Shown one piece after another: positions 1-5,947 of a DNA stretch of 6,236 nt. The stretch covers positions 1-6,236 of the forward strand of contig CALRNP020000285.1 of NCBI GenBank assembly GCA_943369575.1, given 5' to 3'. How positions within the stretch are numbered: the first letter of the stretch is position 1; every line of letters starts with the position of its first letter. This DNA comes from Azorhizobium sp943369575. Lineage in GTDB: Bacteria; Pseudomonadota; Alphaproteobacteria; Rhizobiales; Xanthobacteraceae. Made by a program: the position numbers and the translations under genes. The notes below the pieces were generated by a model. That model saw nothing but the letters and a program-made list of their open reading frames with translations. It had not been told where the DNA came from and made no database searches.

Positions 1-1270
1 ACTGGATGCTGGCGCGGTGCAGCAGGTGGCGGTGGGCGACGATGCCCGCTGGGGGGCCGGCGAGGCGACCCCGCTGGAGATTCCCGCCCGCCCCGACGTG
101 TGCAGCCTCGACACCCTGTTCAGCGAAGCCCCGCTGAAGGCGCCGCTGCCGAAGCATTATGACATCGCCGTGCTGCAATTCACCGGCGGCACCACCGGCG
201 TGCCCAAGGCGGCCATGCTCAGCCATGGCAATCTCACGGCGGCGGTGAGCATGTATCGGGCCTGGAGCGATGGGGTCGTACTGGTGCCCGGCGCAGAGCG
301 GGTCATCGCGGTGCTGCCGCTGTTCCACATCTATGCGCTGACCACCATCCTCCTGCGCCATCTGCGCGACGGCAACGAGATCCTGCTGCGCCAGCGCTTC
401 GATGTGGAAACCCTCATCACCGACATTTCGAAGGGCCGCGCCACCGCCTTTTCCGGCGTGCCCACCATGTGGGTGGCCCTGCTCAACCGCCCCGGCGTCG
501 AGCGCGAGGATTTTTCGTCGCTGAAATCCTGTGTCAGCGGCGGCGCGCCGCTGCCGTTCGAGGTGCAGGCGCAGTTGGAGCGCCTCCTGGGCACCCACCT
601 GAACAATGGCTGGGGCATGACCGAGACCGGCCCCGCCGGCTCGCGGGTGCCGCACAAGGCGGAGCGCCGGCCGGGCCTCATCGGCATTCCGCTGGCCGGG
701 CTGCACATGAAGGTGGTGTCGCTGGAGGACCCCACCCAGGAGGTCGCCCCCGGCGAAGTGGGCGAGATCGCCATTGCCGGCCCCAATGTGTTCAAGGGCT
801 ATCTGGATGATCCCGACGCCACCAAGGCGGCGTTCCGCGACGGCTATTTCCTCACCGGCGACATGGGCCGCATGGATGAACACGGCCTGTTCGACATCGT
901 CGACCGGCTGAAGAACATGATCATTTCCGGCGGCTTCAACGTCTATCCCGCTGCCATCGAGAACGCCATCTACGAGCATCCGGACGTGGCCGAGGTGATC
1001 GTCATCGGCATTCCCGATGCCTATCGCGGCCAATCGGCCAAGGCCTTCATCACCCTCAAGCGCGGCGCGGAGCCCTTCACCCTGGAGGTGCTCACCGCCT
1101 TCCTGGCCGAGCGGCTGGGACGGCACGAAATGCCCCGCGCTTTGGAATTCCGCGAGGCTTTGCCCCGCAGCCCCGCCGGCAAATTGCTGGCGAAAGTCCT
1201 CATCGCCGAACAAGCGGAGCAGACCGGCACCGACGCCGCGCCCGCCCCGGCCACACCCTCCAACGTGTGA
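1..1270 (+). CDS. pimA: Acyl-CoA ligase (AMP-forming), PimA-like, 5'-truncated by window edge
   Basis: This is the C-terminal part of an ATP-dependent carboxylate-CoA ligase of the acyl-adenylate (ANL) superfamily. The frame is open from base 2, so the true start lies outside the window; about 422 residues are visible against roughly 550 usual, so the N-terminal quarter is missing. Counting from the GTG at 17, the phosphate-binding loop FTGGTTGVPK lies at residues 55-64, the aromatic/Mg motif GWGMTETG at 198-205, the hinge-region TGD at 280-282, DRLKN at 296-300, SGGFNVYP at 304-311, and the catalytic lysine of the C-terminal domain is K389 in SPAGK. The motifs resemble FadD and PimA proteins. 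The last ~20 residues are an Ala/Pro/Thr-rich tail. Being first of a ligase-thiolase-ACAD-ACAD cluster, it probably activates a medium-chain mono- or dicarboxylic acid such as pimelate in the cytoplasm. The family call is firm. The substrate is inferred from gene order, and a general fatty-acid CoA ligase is the alternative. Confidence 0.85.
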   Translation, partial: LDAGAVQQVAVGDDARWGAGEATPLEIPARPDVCSLDTLFSEAPLKAPLPKHYDIAVLQFTGGTTGVPKAAMLSHGNLTAAVSMYRAWSDGVVLVPGAERVIAVLPLFHIYALTTILLRHLRDGNEILLRQRFDVETLITDISKGRATAFSGVPTMWVALLNRPGVEREDFSSLKSCVSGGAPLPFEVQAQLERLLGTHLNNGWGMTETGPAGSRVPHKAERRPGLIGIPLAGLHMKVVSLEDPTQEVAPGEVGEIAIAGPNVFKGYLDDPDATKAAFRDGYFLTGDMGRMDEHGLFDIVDRLKNMIISGGFNVYPAAIENAIYEHPDVAEVIVIGIPDAYRGQSAKAFITLKRGAEPFTLEVLTAFLAERLGRHEMPRALEFREALPRSPAGKLLAKVLIAEQAEQTGTDAAPAPATPSNV

Positions 1271-1273
1271 GAG
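1269..1273 (+). promoter_or_regulatory. Ribosome binding site for the thiolase gene
   Basis: GAGAG begins inside the TGA stop codon of the ligase and lies 4 bases before the ATG at 1278. It is a weak, short-spaced Shine-Dalgarno match. The overlap with the upstream stop suggests that ribosomes finishing the ligase reinitiate on the thiolase. It supports 1278 as the start over the much longer open frame to the left. Confidence 0.5.
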
Positions 1274-1277
1274 CCTT

Positions 1278-2471
1278 ATGATCGACGCCGTCATCGTCTC
1301 CACCGCCCGCACGCCGGTGGGCAAGGCCCATCGCGGGGTGCTCAACATCACCCGCGGCGCCGACATGGCCGCCCACGCCATCCGCCATGCGGTGGAACGC
1401 GCCCGCATCGACCCGGCGGACGTGGAAGAAATCGTGCTCGGCTGCGGTTATCCCGAGGCCGCCACCGGCGGCAATGTGGCCCGTCATGCGGGGCTGGTGG
1501 CCGGCATTCCGGTCACCGCCTCCGGCGTCACCGTCAGCCGCTTCTGCGCCTCGGGCCTGGAAGCCATCGCCGGCGCCGCCCGCCGCATCATGCTGGACGG
1601 CGTGCCGGTGGCGGTGGCCGGCGGGGTGGAGAGCATCTCCTTGGTGCAGCCGCAGGTGAAGCGCGAGTTGACCGCCAATGAATGGCTGCTGGCGCACAAG
1701 CCGGAAATCTACACCCCGATGATCGAGACCGCCGACATCGTGGCGGCGCGTTACGGCATCAGCCGCGAGGCGCAGGACATCTTCTCGCTGGAGAGCCAGC
1801 GCCGCACCGCCGCCGCCCAGCAGGCGGGCCTGTTCGACGGGGAGATCGTGCCCATCACCGTCACCCGCGCCGTCACTGACAAAGAGAGCGGCGAGACCCG
1901 CACCGAGACCGCGACGCTCTCCATAGACGAGGGCAACCGCCCCGATACCACGTTGGAGGGCCTCGCCAAGCTGAAGCCGGTGCGCGGGCCGGAGCATTTT
2001 GTCACCGCCGGCAATGCCAGCCAATTGTCCGACGGCGCCTCCGCCTGCGTGCTCATGTCCGGGGCGGAAGCCGCCCGGCGCGGCCTTTCCCCGCTCGGCA
2101 TCTTCCGCGGCTTTGCCGCCGCCGGCTGCGAGCCGGATGAAATGGGCATCGGCCCGGTGCATGCGGTGCCGCGCCTGCTGGCCCGCCAGGGCCTCACGGT
2201 GGCCGATATCGGCCTATGGGAATTGAACGAGGCGTTCGCCTCCCAGTCGGTCTATTGCCGCGACACCCTGGGCATCGACCCGGAATTGGTCAACGTCAAT
2301 GGCGGCGCCATTTCCATCGGCCATCCGTTCGGCATGAGCGGCGCGCGCCTCGTGGGCCATGCGCTGCTGGAAGGCCAGCGGCGCGGCGTGCGCTATGCGG
2401 TCGTGACCATGTGCATTGCCGGCGGCATGGGCGCCGCCGGCCTGTTCGAAATCAACCAGGGATCGCACTGA
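1278..2471 (+). CDS. pimB: Acetyl-CoA acetyltransferase (thiolase), PimB-like
   Basis: This 397-residue thiolase, the usual family length, should catalyse CoA-dependent cleavage of a 3-oxoacyl-CoA to acetyl-CoA plus a shortened acyl-CoA, the last step of beta-oxidation. Complete catalytic machinery is visible: acyl-accepting Cys90 in SRFCASGLEA, NEAF at 317-320, His349 in GHPFGMSGAR and the general acid/base Cys379 in TMCIAGGMGAAG. The N-terminus (MIDAVIVSTARTPVGKA) is typical for the family, which together with the GAGAG site fixes the start at 1278; the open frame runs further left only as an out-of-frame reading of the ligase. It follows the ligase by 7 bases and its TGA overlaps the next ATG. 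GHPFGMSGAR rather than GHPIGASGAR is a degradative-type variant, fitting a catabolic role on dicarboxylyl or longer acyl chains. Family certain; the pim assignment rests on context. Confidence 0.9.
   Translation: MIDAVIVSTARTPVGKAHRGVLNITRGADMAAHAIRHAVERARIDPADVEEIVLGCGYPEAATGGNVARHAGLVAGIPVTASGVTVSRFCASGLEAIAGAARRIMLDGVPVAVAGGVESISLVQPQVKRELTANEWLLAHKPEIYTPMIETADIVAARYGISREAQDIFSLESQRRTAAAQQAGLFDGEIVPITVTRAVTDKESGETRTETATLSIDEGNRPDTTLEGLAKLKPVRGPEHFVTAGNASQLSDGASACVLMSGAEAARRGLSPLGIFRGFAAAGCEPDEMGIGPVHAVPRLLARQGLTVADIGLWELNEAFASQSVYCRDTLGIDPELVNVNGGAISIGHPFGMSGARLVGHALLEGQRRGVRYAVVTMCIAGGMGAAGLFEINQGSH
2458..2462 (+). promoter_or_regulatory. Ribosome binding site for the large ACAD subunit, inside the thiolase 3' end
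   Basis: AGGGA lies 8 bases before the ATG at 2471, within the last codons of the thiolase. The stop and start codons share one base (TGATG, 2469-2473). This arrangement supports the start choice and implies translational coupling. Confidence 0.7.
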
Positions 2472-3667
2472 TGGATCTGCGCTTCACGCCCGAGGAGACC
2501 GCCTTCCGTGCCGAGGTGCGGGCCTTCTTCCACAGCGAGATTCCCGCCGAAATCCGCGCCAAGGTGTCCGAGGGCCGCTCGCTGGCCCGCCAGGATTATG
2601 TGACCTCCCAGCGCATTCTCAATGCCAAGGGCTGGGCCGTGCCCCATTGGCCGCTGGCGCATGGCGGCCAGCCCTGGACCGCCATCCAGCGCTACATCTT
2701 CATGGAAGAATTGATGCAGGCAGCGGTGCCGCTGCCGTTGCAGTTCAATTGCTTCATGGTCGGGCCGGTGATCGCCGCCTTCGGCAACGAGGCGCAAAAG
2801 CAGCGTTTCCTGCCGCGCATCGCCAATCTGGATGACTGGTGGTGCCAGGGCTTCTCCGAGCCCGGTTCCGGCTCGGATCTGGCCTCGCTGAAGACCCGCG
2901 CCGTGCGCGATGGCGACCATTATGTGGTGGACGGCCAGAAGGCCTGGACCACGCTCGGCCAATACGCCAACTGGATGTTCTGCCTGGCGCGCACCGATCC
3001 GGCGGCGAAGAAGCAGGCGGGCATCTCCTTCCTGCTGATCCCCATGGACAGCCCCGGCGTTACTGTGCGCCCGATCATCACCATCGATGGCCGCCACGAG
3101 GTCAACGAGGTGTTCCTCGACGCGGTGCGGGTGCCGGTGGAAAACCTGGTGGGCGAGGAGAACAAGGGCTGGGACTATGCCAAGTTCCTGCTCGCCAATG
3201 AGCGCACCGGCATCGCCCGCATCGGCATGTCCAAGGAGCGGATCGCCCGCATCAAGCGCCTGGCCAAGACCACGCCCGCCGGTGTCGGCACCATGTGGGA
3301 CGATCTGGAGTTCCGCTCCCGCATCGCCGCGGTGGAAATCGAGCTCAAAGCGCTGGAGATCACCCAGATGCGGGTGATCGCCGCCCAGGCCCGGCAGGAC
3401 TCCAACAAGCCCGACCCCGCCTCCTCGATCCTGAAGATCAAGGGCTCGGAGCTCCAGCAGGCCACCACCGAGCTGCTGCTGGAACTGGCCGGGCCCAATG
3501 CCTTCGCCAGCCGCCCCGCTGATGCCCTGCCCAATGATCTGGACGCGGATTTCAGCTGGGCGGACGCCGCCGCGCCCACCTATTTCAACACCCGCAAGGT
3601 CTCGATCTACGGCGGATCGAACGAGATCCAGCACAATGTGATCGCCAAGGCGATCCTCGGCCTGTGA
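2471..3667 (+). CDS. pimC: Acyl-CoA dehydrogenase, large subunit, PimC-like
   Basis: This 398-residue flavoprotein is one half of a predicted heteromeric acyl-CoA dehydrogenase that oxidises pimeloyl-CoA or a related acyl-CoA to the 2-enoyl-CoA, passing electrons to ETF. The N-terminal helical domain occupies roughly residues 1-120. The middle beta domain carries QGFSEPGSGSDLASL (127-140 region) and AWTT (158-161), which bind flavin and substrate. The C-terminus has SIYGGSNEIQHN at 378-389. The classical C-terminal catalytic Glu (YEGT context) is Gly381 here, while Glu244 in LANERTG aligns by eye with the isovaleryl-CoA dehydrogenase base (LDLERLV). The usual R-x-QFG and QxxGGxG flavin motifs are absent from its C-terminal domain; the partner encoded downstream has both. 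The start at 2471 has an AGGGA site and overlaps the thiolase stop by one base. ACAD family is certain; PimC identity is inferred from order and pairing. A steroid or other branched-chain ACAD pair is the alternative. Confidence 0.88.
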   Translation: MDLRFTPEETAFRAEVRAFFHSEIPAEIRAKVSEGRSLARQDYVTSQRILNAKGWAVPHWPLAHGGQPWTAIQRYIFMEELMQAAVPLPLQFNCFMVGPVIAAFGNEAQKQRFLPRIANLDDWWCQGFSEPGSGSDLASLKTRAVRDGDHYVVDGQKAWTTLGQYANWMFCLARTDPAAKKQAGISFLLIPMDSPGVTVRPIITIDGRHEVNEVFLDAVRVPVENLVGEENKGWDYAKFLLANERTGIARIGMSKERIARIKRLAKTTPAGVGTMWDDLEFRSRIAAVEIELKALEITQMRVIAAQARQDSNKPDPASSILKIKGSELQQATTELLLELAGPNAFASRPADALPNDLDADFSWADAAAPTYFNTRKVSIYGGSNEIQHNVIAKAILGL

Positions 3668-3670
3668 GGA
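3667..3670 (+). promoter_or_regulatory. Ribosome binding site for the small ACAD subunit
   Basis: AGGA starts on the last base of the large-subunit TGA stop and lies 9 bases before the ATG at 3680. It fixes the start of the small subunit and keeps its translation tied to that of the large subunit, as expected for partners of one complex. Confidence 0.65.
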
Positions 3671-3679
3671 ACTGATCCC

Positions 3680-4834
3680 ATGGACTTCGATCTTTCCGCC
3701 GAACAGAGCCTGCTCAAGGACAGCGTCGACCGCTGGGCGGCCAACACCTATGGCAGCCTCGATCCCATCAATGCCGCCCGCGCCCAGCCGCTCGGCTTCA
3801 GCGAGGCCCATTGGGGCCAGTTGGCGGAGCTGGGCCTGCTCGGCCTGCCATTCAGCGAAGAGGACGGCGGCTTCGGCGGCGGCCCGGTGGAAACCATGGT
3901 GGCCATGGAAGCCCTCGGCCGCGCGCTCGCCCCCGAGCCCTATCTCGCCAGCATCGTGCTCGGCGGCACCGCCGTGCGGCTTGCCGCCAGCACGGAGCAG
4001 AAAGCACGCATCATCCCGGCTTTGGCCGAGGGCAGCCTGCGCCTTGCCTTTGCCCATTCCGAGCGCCAGGCGCGCTATGATCTGGAGGATGTCGCCACCA
4101 CTGCCCGGCAGACCCCTGACGGCTTCGTGCTGGATGGCATCAAGACCGTGGTGCTGAATGCCGACGCCGCCCAGATCCTGGTGGTGAGCGCCCGCACATC
4201 AGGCGATCGCCGGGATGCGAACGGCATCAGCCTTTTCCTGGTGCCCGCCGACGCCCCCGGCCTGACGCTGAAGACCTACCCGACCCAGGACGGCGGCCGC
4301 GCCTCGGATGTGACGCTGGCCAATGTCACCTTGCCGGCGGATGCCCTCTTAGGCACGCGAGACGCCGGCCTGCCGGTGATCGCGCAGGTGGTGGATGCGG
4401 GCATCGCCGCGGTGGCGGCGGAAGCGGTGGGATTGATGGAGGCGCTTCAGGCGCTCACCGTGGACTATCTGAAGACCCGCAAGCAGTTCGGCACCACCAT
4501 CGGCAGCTTCCAGGCGCTCCAGCACAAGGCGGTGGACATGCTGGTGATGCTGGAACAGGCCCGCTCCATGGAGCTCTACGCCACCATGATGGCGCAGTCG
4601 GAGGATGCCGCCGAGCGCACCCCGGCCATCAGCGCCGCCAAGGTGCAGGTGAACCGCGCCGCCCGCTTCGTGGGCCAGCAGGCGGTGCAGCTGCACGGCG
4701 GCATCGGCATGACCATGGAATATCTCGGCGCCCACTATTTCCGCCGCCTGGCCATGATCGAACTCTTGTTCGGCGACACCGCGCATCACCTGCGCCGCGT
4801 CACCGAAGCCGGCGGCCTGATCGACGCCGCCTGA
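3680..4834 (+). CDS. pimD: Acyl-CoA dehydrogenase, small subunit, PimD-like
   Basis: This 384-residue ACAD-fold protein is the predicted partner of the dehydrogenase encoded 12 bases upstream. It opens with a normal N-terminal helical domain (LGLLGLPFSEEDGGFGG at 51-67). In the middle domain the flavin/substrate loop is degenerate: FAHSERQARYD at 124-134 replaces the long SEPGSGSDL motif of the partner. The C-terminal domain keeps the cross-dimer flavin motifs: TRKQFGTTIGSFQALQHK at 266-283 and QLHGGIGMTMEYLGAHYF at 337-354. It lacks a catalytic Glu at both known positions: the C-terminal site reads LFGDTAHH (Gly365) and the isovaleryl-type site reads DAGIAAV. The likely role is therefore to complete the flavin site and the fold of an alpha2-beta2 enzyme rather than to act alone. 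It is the last gene of the cluster and is followed by a strong stem-loop. The family is certain; PimD is inferred from order and from the neighbouring genes. Confidence 0.87.
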   Translation: MDFDLSAEQSLLKDSVDRWAANTYGSLDPINAARAQPLGFSEAHWGQLAELGLLGLPFSEEDGGFGGGPVETMVAMEALGRALAPEPYLASIVLGGTAVRLAASTEQKARIIPALAEGSLRLAFAHSERQARYDLEDVATTARQTPDGFVLDGIKTVVLNADAAQILVVSARTSGDRRDANGISLFLVPADAPGLTLKTYPTQDGGRASDVTLANVTLPADALLGTRDAGLPVIAQVVDAGIAAVAAEAVGLMEALQALTVDYLKTRKQFGTTIGSFQALQHKAVDMLVMLEQARSMELYATMMAQSEDAAERTPAISAAKVQVNRAARFVGQQAVQLHGGIGMTMEYLGAHYFRRLAMIELLFGDTAHHLRRVTEAGGLIDAA

Positions 4835-4847
4835 GGCACCCGCGCGG

Positions 4848-4865
4848 GCGCCCCCGAAAGGGCGC
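4848..4865 (+). repeat. Small inverted repeat (6-bp hairpin) after the operon
   Basis: GCGCCC (4848-4853) can pair with GGGCGC (4860-4865) around a CCGAAA loop, beginning 13 bases after the small-subunit stop codon. It shares its last two bases with the larger stem-loop that follows, so the two cannot both form fully. It may be a minor alternative fold, or chance in very GC-rich DNA. Confidence 0.4.
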
Positions 4866-4894
4866 GCCCCGCAGCGGAGGCGGCTGCGGGGCGC
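4864..4894 (+). terminator. Stem-loop terminator, perfect 12-bp stem, no T-tract
   Basis: GCGCCCCGCAGC (4864-4875) is perfectly complementary to GCTGCGGGGCGC (4883-4894) around a 7-base loop. It begins 29 bases after the stop of the last operon gene and 51 bases from the stop of the convergent hydrolase gene, so it could end transcripts from both sides. No run of T follows on either strand, so termination may need Rho, or the hairpin may mainly protect the 3' end of the mRNA. The structure is read directly from the bases; its terminator role is inferred from position. Confidence 0.65.
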
Positions 4895-4945
4895 TGAGTG
4901 CCGGCCCGATCAGGGGGGCGGATGATCGGATCGGCAGAGGGAGGA

Positions 4946-5947
4946 TCAGCCCTTCACGAAGGCGAGCAGATCGGGGTTCAGCACGTCCGCATGGGTGGTG
5001 AGCATGCCGTGCGGATAGCCCTTGTAGACCTTCAGCGTGCCGTGCTTCAGCAGCTTCACCGACTTGAGCGCCGCATCGGCGATCGGCACGATCTGGTCGT
5101 CATCGCCGTGCATCACCAGGGTGGGCACGGTGATGGCCTTCAGATCTTCGGTCTGGTCGGTCTCGGAGAAGGCCTTGATGCCGTCATAATGGGCCTTGGC
5201 GCTGCCGATCATGCCCTGGCGCCACCAATTCTCGATCACGCCCTGGTAGACTTTCGCGCCTTCGCGATTGAAGCCGTAGAACGGGCCGGTGGGGACATCG
5301 AGGAAGAACTGGGCGCGATTGGCGGCCAGCGCCGAGCGGAAGCCGTCGAACACTTCGAGCGGCAGGCCTTCGGGATTGCTCGGGGTCTTCATCATGATCG
5401 GCGGCACGGCGGAAACCAGCACCGCCTTGGCGACGCGCCCGGCGGGCTGGCCATGCTTGGCCACATAGCGGGCGACTTCGCCGCCGCCGGTGGAATGGCC
5501 GATGTGCACGGCATTCTTCAGGTTGAGATGCTCGACGACGGCGAAGGCGTCGGCGGCATAATGGTCCATGTCATGGCCGTCGCTCACCTGCGCCGAACGG
5601 CCGTGGCCGCGGCGGTCATGGGCGACGACGCGATAGCCGTTCTGCACGAAGAACAGCATCTGGGCGTCCCAATCGTCCGACGACAGCGGCCAGCCGTGGT
5701 GGAACATGATCGGCTGGGCGTCCTTCGGACCCCAATCCTTGAAGAAGATCTCGACGCCGTCCTTGGTGGTGATGGTGTAGTTCGACATGGATGCAGTTCC
5801 CTTGATGTTCGGGGTGGACGTAGCAGCGAAGGCGGGCGACACGGGACCAACGGCAGCGGCCAGCAAAGCGGCGGCGCTGAGTTCCAGGACGGTCCGGCGG
5901 GAAGGATGGCCGCTCTCGGGCAGGAGCGATGCGGCGGGGGTGGACAT
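4946..5947 (-). CDS. Tat-exported alpha/beta-hydrolase, non-heme chloroperoxidase/perhydrolase type
   Basis: This 333-residue alpha/beta-hydrolase belongs to the cofactor-free haloperoxidase group, whose members are esterases that also form peracids from a carboxylic acid and hydrogen peroxide. Residues 1-41 are a twin-arginine leader (see separate entry) and the enzyme proper starts near residue 54. Visible features are the oxyanion region HHGWPLS (83-89), nucleophile Ser152 in GHSTGGGEVARY, the acid Asp284 in HGDDDQIVP and the base His313 in GYPHGM. The triad is complete, so the enzyme should be active. The ATG at 5947 was chosen because GAGGA lies 7 bases upstream and it places the RR motif near the N-terminus; the frame stays open to a GTG-like start region near 6202, but that stretch reads like random GC-rich DNA. 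A second start at 5788 would give a leaderless 280-residue enzyme. It converges on the operon and shares no obvious pathway with it. The natural substrate is unknown; a plain carboxylesterase is equally possible. Confidence 0.88.
   Translation of the reverse strand: MSTPAASLLPESGHPSRRTVLELSAAALLAAAVGPVSPAFAATSTPNIKGTASMSNYTITTKDGVEIFFKDWGPKDAQPIMFHHGWPLSSDDWDAQMLFFVQNGYRVVAHDRRGHGRSAQVSDGHDMDHYAADAFAVVEHLNLKNAVHIGHSTGGGEVARYVAKHGQPAGRVAKAVLVSAVPPIMMKTPSNPEGLPLEVFDGFRSALAANRAQFFLDVPTGPFYGFNREGAKVYQGVIENWWRQGMIGSAKAHYDGIKAFSETDQTEDLKAITVPTLVMHGDDDQIVPIADAALKSVKLLKHGTLKVYKGYPHGMLTTHADVLNPDLLAFVKG
5798..5803 (-). promoter_or_regulatory. Possible internal ribosome binding site for a leaderless hydrolase
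   Basis: On the minus strand AAGGGA lies 9 bases before an in-frame ATG at 5788 (protein MSNYTITTKDG...). That methionine coincides with the usual N-terminus of cytosolic non-heme chloroperoxidases. The bases also encode Lys-Gly of the linker, so the match may be chance. Confidence 0.4.
5825..5947 (-). other. Twin-arginine (Tat) signal peptide of the hydrolase
   Basis: Residues 1-41 of the hydrolase form a Tat-type leader: a polar n-region, the twin arginines in HPSRRTVLEL (Arg17-Arg18), a moderately hydrophobic Ala/Leu-rich h-region (about 23-33) and a signal peptidase site AFA|AT after residue 41. The motif deviates from the consensus SRRxFLK by V for F and E for K. It predicts periplasmic export of the folded enzyme. 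No lipobox cysteine is present. Confidence 0.75.

Noticed and set aside
1017..1277. Extended N-terminus of the thiolase reaching into the ligase gene
   Set aside because: The extension is Pro/Ser/Arg-rich out-of-frame ligase sequence; the family N-terminus begins at the ATG at 1278.
1200..2162. 320-residue minus-strand frame antisense to the thiolase
   Set aside because: It is a shadow of the thiolase reading frame, with no motifs and no ribosome binding site noticed.
2216..2470. Extended N-terminus of the large ACAD subunit
   Set aside because: The extra residues are an out-of-frame reading of the thiolase C-terminus; the ATG at 2471 has a good ribosome binding site and gives the normal family length.
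2393..4057. 554-residue open frame on the minus strand antisense to the large ACAD gene
   Set aside because: It has Gly/Ala/His/Arg-rich low-information sequence with no family motifs, and lies opposite a gene with complete ACAD motifs. Long antisense frames are routine in GC-rich coding DNA.
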